Shown: positions 36,215 through 45,475 of the stretch, piece by piece
Layout of the letters: each line of letters begins with the position of its first letter
Position numbering within the stretch: the stretch's first letter is position 1
Assembly (NCBI RefSeq): GCF_000725805.1
Contig: NZ_JOFT01000013.1
Coordinates: 1 to 64,000, forward strand
DNA length: 64,000 bases
Direction: 5' to 3'
From: Streptomyces xanthophaeus
GTDB taxonomy: Bacteria; Actinomycetota; Actinomycetes; Streptomycetales; Streptomycetaceae
Made by a program: the position numbers and the translations under genes
Notes under the pieces: model-generated
Seen by the model: the letters and a program-made list of their open reading frames with translations, nothing else
Database searches by the model: none
Told to the model about the DNA's origin: nothing

Positions 36215-38935
36215 TCAGGCGGCCTTCGACCGGCGGGCCACGAGTTTGCCCAGTTCCCATACGAGCAGGAGCGCGAGGGCGGCCAGCAGTGCCCAGCCGA
36301 ACTGCCGCGCGTCGATCTCGGTCGTCCCGAGGATGCGCTGGAAGCCGACCATCTGGGTCACCAGCACGGAGAGCACGAGCTGGGCCAGGGCCACCCAGTT
36401 CATCTGCTTGCTGTCGAACGTGGAGGCCGTCAGCACGGACTCCGTCTCGCTGCGGCACTCGAACGCCGCGACGATCAGGCAGAGCGAGAAGGCCGTGAAC
36501 GCGATCGACTGGCCCGTCGCGACGCTGTCGTAACGGCTCTGGCCGAGCCGGATCAGCCCGAGCAGCAGGACGGTGATCGCCAGCCCGCCCAGCCCGACCG
36601 TGATGAGCACGGGCCGCGTGAGCACCGATTCCCCGCGCGGGCGCGGCCTGCGCCGCATGAGGCCGGCGCTTTCGCGGTCGAAGCCGAGCGCGAAGCCGAA
36701 GGAGGCGTTGACGACGAAGTGGATCCACAGCACCTGCGGCGGGGTGAAGGGCTCACCGGCGGCGATGTTGAAGACGGTGGCCCCGAGGAACGTCAGTACG
36801 AACGTGACCAGCAGGAGCAGAACGAACCGGATGTACTTGCTGAGGTTGTCGTAGATCGTCCGGCCCTGCTCGACGGCGTAGACGATGGTGGCGAAGTTGT
36901 CGTCGGAGAGGATCATGCGTCCGGCGTTCTTCGCCACGTCCGTGCCACTGCCCATGGCGATGCCGATGTCGGCGGCCTTGATGGCGGGCGCGTCGTTGAC
37001 GCCGTCCCCGGTCATCGCCACGACCTCGCCCTTCTTCTTGAGCGTGTTCGCGAGCAGTACCTTGTGCTCCGGGGCGACCCGCCCCACCACGCCGATCTCC
37101 TCGATGCGGGCGAGCTGCTCGTCCTCGCTCATGGCGGCGAAATCGGCGCCGAGGACGGCCTCGCCGGGGATCCCGATCTGCCGGGCGATCGCCGCCCCGG
37201 TGGTGACGTCGTCCCCGGTCACCAGGCGGACCCGGATGTGCGCGGCCTGCGCGTCGGCCACTGCGGCCCTGGCCTCCTCGCGCGGCGGATCGACCATGCC
37301 GACGAGACTGGTCATCTGCAGGTCGGTGACGTACGCGAGCAGGTCGCCGTCCGGATCGAAGCCGTCCGGGTCCAGGTCACGGGTGGCCGCGGCCATCACA
37401 CGGCGGCCCTCGCCGCCCATCCGCTCGTTCTGCGCCTCGGCGCGGCGGAGCAGGTCGGCGTCCCACGGCACGGTCTCGCCCGCCGCCAGCGCGGTGGCGG
37501 CCCGGGCCATCACCGCCGGGGCCGCCCCCTTGACGAAGCAGCGCACGACCTGGCGCCCGGAGACGTCGGCCGCCGAGTGGAAGGTGGCCATCAGCTTGTA
37601 CTCGGGGTCGAACGGCAGGGTGGCGAGCCGGGGAAGGGCGTCCCTGGTGGCGTCGGTGTCGAGGCCGGCCTTGTGCGCGAGCACCAGCAGTGCCCCTTCG
37701 GTCGGATCGCCCACCACCTCACCGCCCACCAGCTTGGCGTCGCTGGCCACCACGTACGGCAGGATCGCGTCCTCGATCCCCGCGGCGGCCCCGGCGGCGT
37801 GGTGAATCCTGCCCTCCAGTCCGTAGCCCGTGCCCGACACGGTGTACCGGTCGGTGGGGCTCAGCACTTCGACTGCGGTCATCTGGTTCATCGTCAGGGT
37901 GCCGGTCTTGTCCGAGTTGATCGCCGACGTGAACGCCAGCGTCTCCACCGACGGCAGTTCCTTGACGATGGCGTTCCGCTTCGCCAGGTTCAGGCTCCCG
38001 ACGGACAGGATCGCCTGGGTCACGGTCGGCAGGGCCTCGGGAATGGCCGCGATGGCCAGCGAGACCGCGCTGACGAACAGGACGTCCCAGGCCTGGTCCC
38101 GCTGCCGCCCCAGGGCGAACATCACGATCATGGTGAGGCCCGCCGCCCCCGTGATCCACAGGGTCAGCCGGTCGAGCTCCTTGGTCAGCGGCGGCACTTC
38201 CCTCTCGGTGGCCGACAGCATGCCGGAGATCTTGCCGAGCTCGGTGTCCGCGCCGGTCGCCGTGACGATCATGACACCGCTGCCATGGGTGACCGGGGTG
38301 TTCATGAACGCGGTGTTGGTCTGGTCGCCAGGTGACCTCGCGCCGCCCGGCAGCGGGCCGGTCTCCTTCGCGGCGGGCACGCTCTCACCGGTGAGCGCCG
38401 ACTCGTCGATCTGCAGGGCGCTGGCCTCGATGAGACGTCCGTCCGCCGGTACCTGGTCCCCCGCGGAGATGAGCACGACATCTCCGTCGACGAGCTGTTC
38501 GGAGGGGATCTCGGCCTCCCTGCCGTCCCTGCGCACCCGGGCCGTCGCCTTCATCATCGACTTCAGCGCGTTCATGGCGCTCTCGGCCTTGCCCTCCTGG
38601 CGCAGGCCCACCACCGCGTTCAGCAGCGTCAGTACGATCAACAGGATCGCGGTGGTCCACTCCTGGATGACCAGCGAGACGATCGCCGCTGTCACCAGGA
38701 CGAGCTGCATGTAACTGCGGTACTGGGCGAGGAAGCGCCGCCAGGCCGGTGTCCGCTCCTCCTCGGGCAGGGCGTTAGGGCCGTGCGCGGCCAGGAGCTC
38801 CGCGGCCCGCGCCGCCGACAGACCGGCCGCGGGATCGACGCCGAACGCCGCCATGACCTCCTCGGGGGAGCGCGCGTACCAGCCGTCCCCGGCATCCCGG
38901 GGCTGTTCGGCAGGGGAATCCGACCGCACCGTCAT
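36215..38935 (-). CDS. Cation-transporting P-type ATPase (P2A-like)
   Basis: A 906-residue ion pump; ATG at 38935 follows GGAGG by seven bases. An N-terminal cation-ATPase domain (SPEEVMAAFGVD, NALPEEERTP), the actuator loop ALTGESVPAAKE, phosphorylation site NSDKTGTLTM with Asp342, nucleotide region with FVKGAAPAVMARA, and hinge GDGVNDAPAIK are all present, with ten predicted helices including a six-helix C-terminal bundle (ATVFNIAAGEPFTPPQVLW). It is close to Ca2+ (PMR1/CtpF) pumps. PPK2, which can regenerate nucleoside triphosphates, follows 28 bases after on the minus strand side upstream, so the two may be co-transcribed. Confidence 0.92.
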   Translation of the reverse strand: MTVRSDSPAEQPRDAGDGWYARSPEEVMAAFGVDPAAGLSAARAAELLAAHGPNALPEEERTPAWRRFLAQYRSYMQLVLVTAAIVSLVIQEWTTAILLIVLTLLNAVVGLRQEGKAESAMNALKSMMKATARVRRDGREAEIPSEQLVDGDVVLISAGDQVPADGRLIEASALQIDESALTGESVPAAKETGPLPGGARSPGDQTNTAFMNTPVTHGSGVMIVTATGADTELGKISGMLSATEREVPPLTKELDRLTLWITGAAGLTMIVMFALGRQRDQAWDVLFVSAVSLAIAAIPEALPTVTQAILSVGSLNLAKRNAIVKELPSVETLAFTSAINSDKTGTLTMNQMTAVEVLSPTDRYTVSGTGYGLEGRIHHAAGAAAGIEDAILPYVVASDAKLVGGEVVGDPTEGALLVLAHKAGLDTDATRDALPRLATLPFDPEYKLMATFHSAADVSGRQVVRCFVKGAAPAVMARAATALAAGETVPWDADLLRRAEAQNERMGGEGRRVMAAATRDLDPDGFDPDGDLLAYVTDLQMTSLVGMVDPPREEARAAVADAQAAHIRVRLVTGDDVTTGAAIARQIGIPGEAVLGADFAAMSEDEQLARIEEIGVVGRVAPEHKVLLANTLKKKGEVVAMTGDGVNDAPAIKAADIGIAMGSGTDVAKNAGRMILSDDNFATIVYAVEQGRTIYDNLSKYIRFVLLLLVTFVLTFLGATVFNIAAGEPFTPPQVLWIHFVVNASFGFALGFDRESAGLMRRRPRPRGESVLTRPVLITVGLGGLAITVLLLGLIRLGQSRYDSVATGQSIAFTAFSLCLIVAAFECRSETESVLTASTFDSKQMNWVALAQLVLSVLVTQMVGFQRILGTTEIDARQFGWALLAALALLLVWELGKLVARRSKAA

Positions 38936-38998
38936 GGTTGTGCCTCCGATCCGGGGCCGCGGACGCATCCGGGCCGGCCGCGCGCCGTCCGAGGGCCG

Positions 38999-39970
38999 CT
39001 AGCCACGCTTCTTCTTCGGCTTGCTCCTCGGCTTGCCGTGCCGGGCGGTGTACGGATCAGCCTCGGCTCCGGCGGGCGCCTCCTTCTCCAGCGCCCGTTT
39101 GGTGACGAGCAGGTCCTTGCGGGCCTCTTCCCCCACATCGGGGTACTGCGGATCGATGTCCATCAGGCTGTGCGCGAGGATCGCCCCCGCGCAGAGCCGC
39201 GCGAACCACTTCCGGTCAGCCGGCACGACATACCACGGCGCCCACTTCGTGCTCGTGGCCGACAGCATCTCGGAGAACGCCTGCTGGTACTCGTCCCACC
39301 GGCGCCGCTCCCGGACGTCGGCGGCGGAGAACTTCCAGTTCTTCTCCGGCAGGTCGATCCGTTTCAGGAAGCGGGTGCGCTGCTCCTCCTTGGACAGGTT
39401 CAGGAAGATCTTCACCACCCTGAACCCGTTGTCCGTGAGGTAATGCTCCCAGCGGTTGATCTCCCGGTAGCGCCGGTCCCAGATGTCCGGCCCGAGCACG
39501 TCCTGCGGCAGCCTCTGCCGCAGGAGGACTTCGGGGTGGACCCGCACGACGAGGACCTCCTCGTAGTGCGAGCGGTTGAAGATGGCGATCTCGCCGCGCT
39601 CGGGCAGCCGCCGGGCGTAGCGCCACAGGTAGTCGTGGTCGAGTTCCTCGGAGGACGGCACCTTGAAGCTGCTGACCCGGACGCCCTGGGGGTTGACGCC
39701 GCTCATCACGTGCCGGATCGTCCCGTCCTTGCCCCCGGCGTCGAGCGCCTGGAGGCAGAGCACCACGCCGTACGTGTCCTGGGCCGCCAGCCGCTCCTGG
39801 TACTCGGCGAGCAGCGACACCCCGGTCCGCAGCAGTTCGGTCCCGGCCCGCTTCTTCATGCCGGCCTTGTAGCGGGGATCGAAGTCCCGTTCCAGACGTA
39901 CCTTCGACCCCGGTCGCACCCGTAGCGGCTCGATGAAGTCCGCGATGCGTTCGGCTCTGTCGTCGGACAT
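38999..39970 (-). CDS. ppk2: Polyphosphate kinase 2 (PPK2)
   Basis: A 323-residue protein of the PPK2 family, which transfers phosphate between polyphosphate and nucleotides. Walker A is CLQALDAGGKDGT (Asp77, Lys81), Walker B/lid region IFNRSHYEEVLVVRVHPE (residues 130-146), and RFLKRIDLPEKNWKFS is the lid/core helix. The last 20 residues are Lys/Arg-rich (RSKPKKKRG), possibly for polyanion contact. It could either make NTPs from polyphosphate or the reverse; subclass is not decided by eye. It lies between the P-type ATPase and a small repeat-tail protein on the same strand. Confidence 0.95.
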   Translation of the reverse strand: MSDDRAERIADFIEPLRVRPGSKVRLERDFDPRYKAGMKKRAGTELLRTGVSLLAEYQERLAAQDTYGVVLCLQALDAGGKDGTIRHVMSGVNPQGVRVSSFKVPSSEELDHDYLWRYARRLPERGEIAIFNRSHYEEVLVVRVHPEVLLRQRLPQDVLGPDIWDRRYREINRWEHYLTDNGFRVVKIFLNLSKEEQRTRFLKRIDLPEKNWKFSAADVRERRRWDEYQQAFSEMLSATSTKWAPWYVVPADRKWFARLCAGAILAHSLMDIDPQYPDVGEEARKDLLVTKRALEKEAPAGAEADPYTARHGKPRSKPKKKRG

Positions 39971-40001
39971 CAGCGCTCGTCCCTTCCCCGGCCCCAGGCG
40001 G

Positions 40002-40418
40002 TCACGGCCCGTCCCCCGCTGTGTCCGGGGCGTCCGGGGCGTCCGGGGCGTCCGGGGCGTCCGGGGCGTCCGGGGCGTCCGGGATATCCGGGGTGTCCGG
40101 GGCGTCCGGGGCGTCCGGGGCGTCCGGGGTGCTCCCGGTGGCGGCGGCGAGCGCCTTCCGGGACCGGCGTTCGGCCAGGATCGGGACGTACTTCCTGACC
40201 CTGGCCTGCCGGAACGCGCCGTACGCGGCCTCGACCGTCGCCTCCACGGTGTCCGCGTCGACCGACGGGTAGGCCGCCTTCAACCGGGCCACGGTCGTCC
40301 GGACGGACACCAGCTCCTCCGGGGTGGGTGACCACACTTCCGTCGCCCGCGCCCCGGGATCTTCTCGGGCGGGTGCGCTCCCGGTCCGTTCCGCGCCCTG
40401 GAGCGTTGCAGGTGCCAT
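40002..40418 (-). CDS. Small three-helix-type protein with PD(A/T/I) repeat tail
   Basis: About 138 residues. The first 30 are variable; residues 35-95 (ELVSVRTTVARLKAAYPSVD, then TVEATVEAAYGAFRQARVRKY and VPILAERRSRKAL) resemble a three-helix domain found in small actinobacterial proteins. The C-terminal 40 residues are twelve tandem Pro-Asp-Ala/Thr/Ile units ending GDGP, giving an acidic extended tail. Start is uncertain: ATG at 40418 has GTGGGA nearby, while ATG at 40451 has no site. It reads into the PPK2 gene 31 bases away and is probably in the same unit. Confidence 0.7.
   Translation of the reverse strand: MAPATLQGAERTGSAPAREDPGARATEVWSPTPEELVSVRTTVARLKAAYPSVDADTVEATVEAAYGAFRQARVRKYVPILAERRSRKALAAATGSTPDAPDAPDAPDTPDIPDAPDAPDAPDAPDAPDAPDTAGDGP
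40021..40131. repeat. Nine-base tandem repeat GTCCGGGGC
   Basis: About twelve copies of a nine-base unit with a few point differences (GATATCCGG, GGTGTCC variants). It encodes the Pro-Asp-X tail of the small protein on the minus strand; unit length is a multiple of three, so copy changes keep the frame. Confidence 0.95.
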
Positions 40419-40679
40419 GTCCCACGACCTTCGGACCGTCGATCCGCGCATGCCGACATCGGGTGAGGGTGTTCGTCATGGCGATTCTCTGCCAAACGGG
40501 ACAAGATCGCCCATTGGGTGCACGGATGCGGCAGGTCAGCGCAGCCGCCCGCGGGTTTTCAGCGGCACCGGCGGGAGGTGCGGGGCGGGGATCGGGGGCC
40601 GTCGTAGCCCCTGACCTCGCCGCGCACGCGGGGAAAATCCAGGGGATCGGACGGCCGCGCGCTGCTACGGTCGGGCGCC

Positions 40680-41183
40680 ATGAGCTGGCTCCCCGATCAC
40701 TTCGCCCATCCCGTCCTGGTACCGCTGCCGGGCAGTGGTCATCACCTGCGGCCGATCCGGGAGACGGACACCCCGCTCGACTATCCGGCTGTGATGGGTT
40801 CGCGCGAGCGGCTGTGGACCATCTTCGGCCCAGCCTGGGGCTGGCCCGCGGCCACCATGACCTACGAGGCAGACCAGGCAGACCTGTTGCGGCACGAGAA
40901 GGAGATCGCCGCACACCAGTCTTTCAACTACGCCCTGTTCGACGCGGCGGAGACAACTCTGCTCGGCTGCGTCTACATCGACCCACCGGAGAGGGCCGGC
41001 GCGGACGGCGAGATCTCCTGGTGGGTGGTGGACGAGCTGGTGGACAGCACGGTCGAGCAGGCCCTCGACGAGCTGGTGCCGCAGTGGATCGCCGCCGACT
41101 GGCCGTTCGAGCAGCCGCGCTTCCTCGGCCGAGAGATCTCCTGGTCGGACTGGCTCGCCCTGCCGGAACACTCCGACGCGTAA
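40680..41183 (+). CDS. GNAT family acetyltransferase-like protein
   Basis: A 167-residue protein resembling GNAT N-acetyltransferases: LPGSGHHLRPIRETDTP at the beta-1 position, FNYALFDAAETTLLGCVYIDPP (beta4-like) and GEISWWVVDELVDSTVEQALDE in place of the pyrophosphate-binding region. The classical Q/RxxGxG/A signature is not clearly present, so acetyl-CoA binding is uncertain. The ribosome site is weak. Substrate unknown. Confidence 0.78.
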   Translation: MSWLPDHFAHPVLVPLPGSGHHLRPIRETDTPLDYPAVMGSRERLWTIFGPAWGWPAATMTYEADQADLLRHEKEIAAHQSFNYALFDAAETTLLGCVYIDPPERAGADGEISWWVVDELVDSTVEQALDELVPQWIAADWPFEQPRFLGREISWSDWLALPEHSDA

Positions 41184-41310
41184 GTAGCTTTGGTCCTCAT
41201 GCTCTGGGGGCTTGGTGCTCGAACGGCCGTCTCGACGGGTGAACGAGCGACCCTCGAAGCGGAAGCGGGGGCAGCGGCCGGGAGCCCCTCGGCGGCATCC
41301 CGGGGCGAGC

Positions 41311-41353
41311 CGGGGTGGGCGGGACGGCCGTCGGGCAAGCCCCGCCCACCCCG
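41311..41353. terminator. Long hairpin between GNAT and lipase-like genes
   Basis: CGGGGTGGGCGGG (41311-41323) and its perfect complement (41341-41353) enclose a 17-base loop that contains ACGGCCGT. It lies between two converging stops and is a likely bidirectional terminator. Confidence 0.8.
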
Positions 41354-41357
41354 CTGG

Positions 41358-42614
41358 TCACTCGGCCACGATCTCGTTCACGAGCCACGCCCCGAGTTCT
41401 TCGGTCATGGTGGTGTGGCCCTCGTTGCGGCCGGCGCAGTGGAAGGCGTCGAGCGCGCCGTCGCCCGCGGCGATCGGACGGTACAGCGCCTGCGGGTCGT
41501 CGATGTCGCCGGACGCGACGGCGCTGATGGCGGGGATGAAGCAGGACGTGGTGATGACGTCCGGGTCGACCACGTTGCCGAGGAGGCTCATGAGGAGGGC
41601 GGCGAGGCCGTAGCTGCCGGTGTCGCCGGCCGGGGACTGCATGGTGAACAGGCCGCCGGGAGCACCGTCGACGTCGGGCAGCCCGCTGGTGCGCACCAGG
41701 GTCTCCTCGTCGCCGGCCTTCTGGAGCCTGGCGACGATCTGCTCGCCCTGGGCCTGGATCTTCAGCCAGGTGTCCTGCAGCGTTTCACCGTCGCCCCGTA
41801 CCGCGACCGAGCCGGCCTCTGCGCCGTTTCCGACACCGGTCTTCACGCCGTTGGCGACGCCGATCTTGCGGACGTTCCGCGGCCACCCGCCGAGTTCGTC
41901 GAGCTTGCGGAGGAACGTCAGGCGCTCCGGTGCCTGCCCCGGCTCGGCGTCGACCTTGCCGATGTGCCACCGCGCCATCTCCTTCGCCGCGGGGCTGTTG
42001 AGCAGCCCGGAGAGCTGGCGCAGCACGGGGCCCAGCGCGGGATGCTCTCCCCACTGGTCCGTCGCGTAGTGGGTGAAGGCCTGGAGGGAGACGGGGAACC
42101 ACGCCCCGTGGTGAGGGGTGTCGTAGGAGAGGTAGGTGGCGGTCTCGTGGTCCGGCAGGTTGGGGTCCTTCTCCATCCTGGCCAGCGCGTAGCGGGTGAT
42201 GAGCCCGCCCATGCTGAAGCCGCCGACGGCCAGCTTCCGGTCACCCACCCGCTCGTGAACGGCCCGGCTGATGCACTCGATCGCGGTCTCGGCGTTGGCC
42301 GTGATCGAGGCTGTCCGGTCGTGGTAGCCGAGGATGATCACATCCCGGCCGGCGGCGTGGAGTTCACTGATGAAGCGGTAGTTCCCGTTCTCCTCCAGCC
42401 CGTGCCAGAGCTGGTCCAGGTTGGTGGATCCACCCGAGAAACCGTCCGAGAGGATGACGGGCCGAAGGAGCTGCCGACGGTTCAGCGGGCTGTAGTACAC
42501 CCAGGCCGTCCCGCCCTCCAGGGGCCACTCGTCGTGCGCGTCCGGCGCGGGCGGAAAGGAGGAACGGGCCTGCGGGGAAGCAGGCCCCCAGATGTCAACG
42601 ACGGTGTTGGACAT
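41358..42614 (-). CDS. Alpha/beta hydrolase, lipase/esterase-like
   Basis: A 418-residue protein with AAGGAG ten bases before the ATG. No signal peptide is seen. The alpha/beta hydrolase core has PVILSDGFSGGSTNLDQLW (oxyanion region), GRDVIILGYHDR, a nucleophile elbow VGGFSMGGLITRYAL with Ser in GFSMGG, and YLSYDTPHHGAW, which is typical of lipases and PGAP1-like esterases. The acid and histidine are probably in the C-terminal third (GDGALDAFH, NEGHTTM). Substrate is unknown. Confidence 0.85.
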   Translation of the reverse strand: MSNTVVDIWGPASPQARSSFPPAPDAHDEWPLEGGTAWVYYSPLNRRQLLRPVILSDGFSGGSTNLDQLWHGLEENGNYRFISELHAAGRDVIILGYHDRTASITANAETAIECISRAVHERVGDRKLAVGGFSMGGLITRYALARMEKDPNLPDHETATYLSYDTPHHGAWFPVSLQAFTHYATDQWGEHPALGPVLRQLSGLLNSPAAKEMARWHIGKVDAEPGQAPERLTFLRKLDELGGWPRNVRKIGVANGVKTGVGNGAEAGSVAVRGDGETLQDTWLKIQAQGEQIVARLQKAGDEETLVRTSGLPDVDGAPGGLFTMQSPAGDTGSYGLAALLMSLLGNVVDPDVITTSCFIPAISAVASGDIDDPQALYRPIAAGDGALDAFHCAGRNEGHTTMTEELGAWLVNEIVAE

Positions 42615-43090
42615 GCTTGGTCGACTCCTTGCGTAGTCATGGAAGCACCGCGCTCACGTGCAGTGCCCCGGGGAGGCCGGGGAGTTGCCGAGGCGAAGCA
42701 GCTCCCTGCCGCACGGCATCCTCACACCGCCCCCTCGGCCGCTCCCCGCGCCTCTGACCAGGGAAACCATCCCTCCGAGTGATCATCTTCAGCATTCGGT
42801 CGAGGCGTGGCACACCAAAATCGTTTCGCCATAAGGGGGTTGCCCAAGAGGTCCCTACGGCTAGGGATGCCTTTCGGTCGCCGTGGGTCCGGGTGTCAGA
42901 GGAGCCGAGTTGTCTGACGACGTGTGGGCGGTGAAGGTCCGGTGAGCAGTGACGACGGCGCGGGCACCATCAGGTCCGCCCGCGAGCGCGCCGGGCAGAC
43001 GAGGTCCCGGGAGGCGAGCTGGGCCAGGTCGTCCTCGCCCCACGGCGTGAGCTGCAGGAAGATCCTCGCCGTGCCCAAAGCCGCGAAGGA
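42615..43090. other. Intergenic stretch without a supported gene
   Basis: About 475 bases upstream of the lipase-like gene, probably including its promoter. A minus-strand reading near 42900-43080 (ARIFLQLTPWGEDDLAQLAS) looks coding-like but has no start and no family I recognise; it may be another gene remnant. The rest holds nothing I can name. Confidence 0.4.
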
Positions 43091-43096
43091 CGCCTC

Positions 43097-43614
43097 CAGT
43101 TCAAGCTCACGGCCTGGTGCCTGACCAGCATGCTGCGGCAGGCCACCCTCGACCATCCCCCCTACAGTCCCGCCACCGCACTGACCGCCCTCGACGCCGC
43201 CTGCTCGGTCCTGCCCATGAAGACCAGCGGCACCCTGGTGCACGCCCGCCTCGACCCCGTCGACGGCAGCCCCGACTGGACGCTGACCTGGTCCAACGCC
43301 GGCCACCCGCCGCCCCTGCTCCGCACTCCCGACGGGCAGGTGACCCAGCTGCTCGAACACGACGTACTGCTGCACCGGTCGCTCGGGCCGTTCGACCGCA
43401 CGGAGCACCGGCGCCCCCTGCTTCCCGGCTCGACGCTCCTGCTGTACACGGACGGGCTCGTCGAACGCTGCGGCCACGACATGGACGCCGCCGTCGCACA
43501 ACTCGTCGCCCTGCTCGCCCGCCACGGGAACCACCCCCTGAACCCGTACCTGAGGACGACGTCGTCCTGCTCGCCGTGCGAACTCCCTCAATGCCGCAGC
43601 AACAGCGTTACTGA
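43097..43614 (+). pseudogene. SpoIIE-type phosphatase C-terminal remnant
   Basis: Frame one reads ALTALDAACSVLP, TWSNAGHPPPLLRTPDG, GPFDRTEHRRPLLPGSTLL and LLYTDGLVERCGHDMDAAV, the second half of a PP2C/SpoIIE domain. Near 43540 the frame changes and the family's ending PEDDVVLLAVRTPS continues one frame over to a stop at 43614. The N-terminal sensor and first metal-binding motifs (GGDWFD, GDVxGHG) are absent. A one-base or two-base indel plus 5' truncation make it non-functional. Confidence 0.8.
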
Positions 43615-44163
43615 GACGGCAGGAGCGGCGATCTCCGCGACAGTGGTGCACATGCGGTTTCTGTTCGGCCGCCGATCCGCCCGAGCCGGGCGCTCTCGGC
43701 GCGGACCGCGACCTACGTACGGTTCCTGGCTCAGCGGCGCAGCGGCGGTCCTGCGCATCACCCCCGACGTCGAAGCGGCGCGCCGGGCCGGAGCCGACGC
43801 GCCGCCGGGGCCGGGCCTCAGTGCTCAGGCAGGGCCGTGCGCAGGGCGCTGCTGCCCCGTTCCCAGGCTTCGCGGATGTGGGCCTCGGTCTGGGCCTGGA
43901 GTTCCAGCTCGCGGGTGATGTGTTGCGCACCGCCGTCGCCCCCGGCTTTACAAGATCGGGCAGTTGGCTGCCATTGCCGCGATCCGGACCCCCGAGCTTC
44001 TTCCTCACCCGGGAGATCGCGCAGGAGCGGGCCGGGATCGAGCAGGACCGCAAAGGGTCCGGGCCTCGCTTCACGGCTCCCCGAAGGCTGAAGGCCCTTT
44101 GTGACCCGGATCCGAGCGTTGAGCGCGGCTGGCGGGGCAGGCGCGCGTCGGAGGTGGTCGGTC
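43615..44163. other. Gene-poor stretch with a possible minus-strand C-terminal fragment
   Basis: The minus strand at 43818-43935 reads AQHITRELELQAQTEAHIRE, then WERGSSALRTALPEH and stop, a helical coding-like segment without a start; it may be the tail of a lost gene. The remainder has no recognised gene, and contains the ribosome site of the FUSC-type gene at its right end. Confidence 0.35.
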
Positions 44164-45315
44164 TTGCCCAGAGGGGTGGATACGGCGCGAAGAATCTGGT
44201 CGGCGGCCAGGGAGCAGGCCGACTATCTGCGCCGCGCTGTGCGGGGAGCCGGGAGCGAGCGTGACCAGGTGGTCCTCGTCGCCAAGACCGTGGTCGCGGC
44301 GATGGCGGCGTGGATGCTCGCGCGGTACCTGCTGCCGCCTGCCGTTTCGACGTTCGCGCCGTTCACCGCGCTGGTGGCGCTTCAGGCGACCGTGTACCGG
44401 TCGCTCCGGGACTGCCTCCAGTACGTGGTGGCCATGGCAGCGGGAGCCACGCTCGCCGCCACCCTGGCGGCCGCGGCCGGCATCCACGGCTGGACGTTCG
44501 CCCTCCTCACCCTGATCGCGCTCTGCGTCGGCCGGATCCGGCGCTTCGGCCAGCAGGGCCTCCAGGTCGCCATCGTCGGCTTCTTCGCGTTCTCCTCCGG
44601 CCAGGGACGGATCGACTACATCGGCCACCTGGTCGCGTCCGTGGGTATCGGGGCGCTCTGCGGCCTCGCCGCCCATCTCGTCCTCGCTCCCGCCCGGCAC
44701 ACCCACCACCGTCAGCAAGCCGTGACCGACCTGTACGGCACCATGTCCCGGCGCCTCGACGACCTCGCCGACACCCTCGAAGCGAGCGATCCAGACCGGG
44801 ATCACCTGCGTCAGTGGCGCCGCGACTGGCGCAGCCTGTCCGCCGAGTGTGAGCGCATCCGCCACACCGTCGAAGCCGAGATCGAGAACGGCCGCATGAA
44901 CCCGCGCCCATCCGTCAGCGGGTCGGGTGAAGCCCTCCCCCGCGCTCGGGAGGCAATCACCGTCGCCGAACGCAGCATGGACCACCTGCGCTCCATGTCC
45001 CGGACCCTGGACTACGCCCTCGACAGCGGCGAACTCGGGAATCTCCCCGGCGTCTTCCGGCCCGGCTTCAGCGACGTCCTGCGCGCCGTGGCCACGGTGA
45101 TGGAGGAAATGGGCGGGGTGTCCCCCACCGATCCGGAGCTCCTCGACGCGAAGATCGACGAAGCGACCGCCGAACTCGACCGGGTGCAACAGCAGGAACG
45201 ATCCACCCCGGAAGCCTCCCCGGCCGTAGCCGCCTTGCAGGGCACGCTCCTCACGGATGCCGGCCGCCTCCTGGCCGATCTCCGGTCGGGCCGGCAGAGC
45301 CTCGCCACGATCTGA
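44164..45315 (+). CDS. FUSC family membrane transporter (aromatic acid exporter-like)
   Basis: A 383-residue protein; the TTG at 44164 has GGAGG nine bases upstream, while a GTG at 44176 lies too near a weak site. Residues 30-175 contain six hydrophobic segments (VVLVAKTVVAAMAAWMLARY, FAPFTALVALQATVYRSL, GATLAATLAAAAGI, VAIVGFFAFSSGQG), the N-terminal half of FUSC/ArAE permeases; residues 190-383 are a cytoplasmic helical domain. Members export aromatic carboxylic acids or p-hydroxybenzoate; here the substrate is unknown. A hairpin follows immediately. Confidence 0.88.
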   Translation: MPRGVDTARRIWSAAREQADYLRRAVRGAGSERDQVVLVAKTVVAAMAAWMLARYLLPPAVSTFAPFTALVALQATVYRSLRDCLQYVVAMAAGATLAATLAAAAGIHGWTFALLTLIALCVGRIRRFGQQGLQVAIVGFFAFSSGQGRIDYIGHLVASVGIGALCGLAAHLVLAPARHTHHRQQAVTDLYGTMSRRLDDLADTLEASDPDRDHLRQWRRDWRSLSAECERIRHTVEAEIENGRMNPRPSVSGSGEALPRAREAITVAERSMDHLRSMSRTLDYALDSGELGNLPGVFRPGFSDVLRAVATVMEEMGGVSPTDPELLDAKIDEATAELDRVQQQERSTPEASPAVAALQGTLLTDAGRLLADLRSGRQSLATI

Positions 45316-45336
45316 GGACCATCGCTCGGATGGTCC
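45316..45336 (+). terminator. Terminator after FUSC gene
   Basis: GGACCATC and its perfect complement GATGGTCC pair around GCTCG, starting at the base after the stop codon. Probable rho-independent terminator without a T run. Confidence 0.8.
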
Positions 45337-45475
45337 CGGCGTGGTGTGAGGTGAGCGCGGGGCGGGGTAGCGCGGTACGAGAGGCATCAGCCGCCGAGGC
45401 AGCCGGACGCCGCCCCGCGACCAGGTCGCCCCTGAGGACTGACCGCGCCAACACCCGCAAAGAAGGACCCCGGAC

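Noticed and set aside
40021..40131. CRISPR-like or protein-binding repeat array
   Set aside because: Nine-base units in frame with a Pro-Asp-X protein tail explain it.
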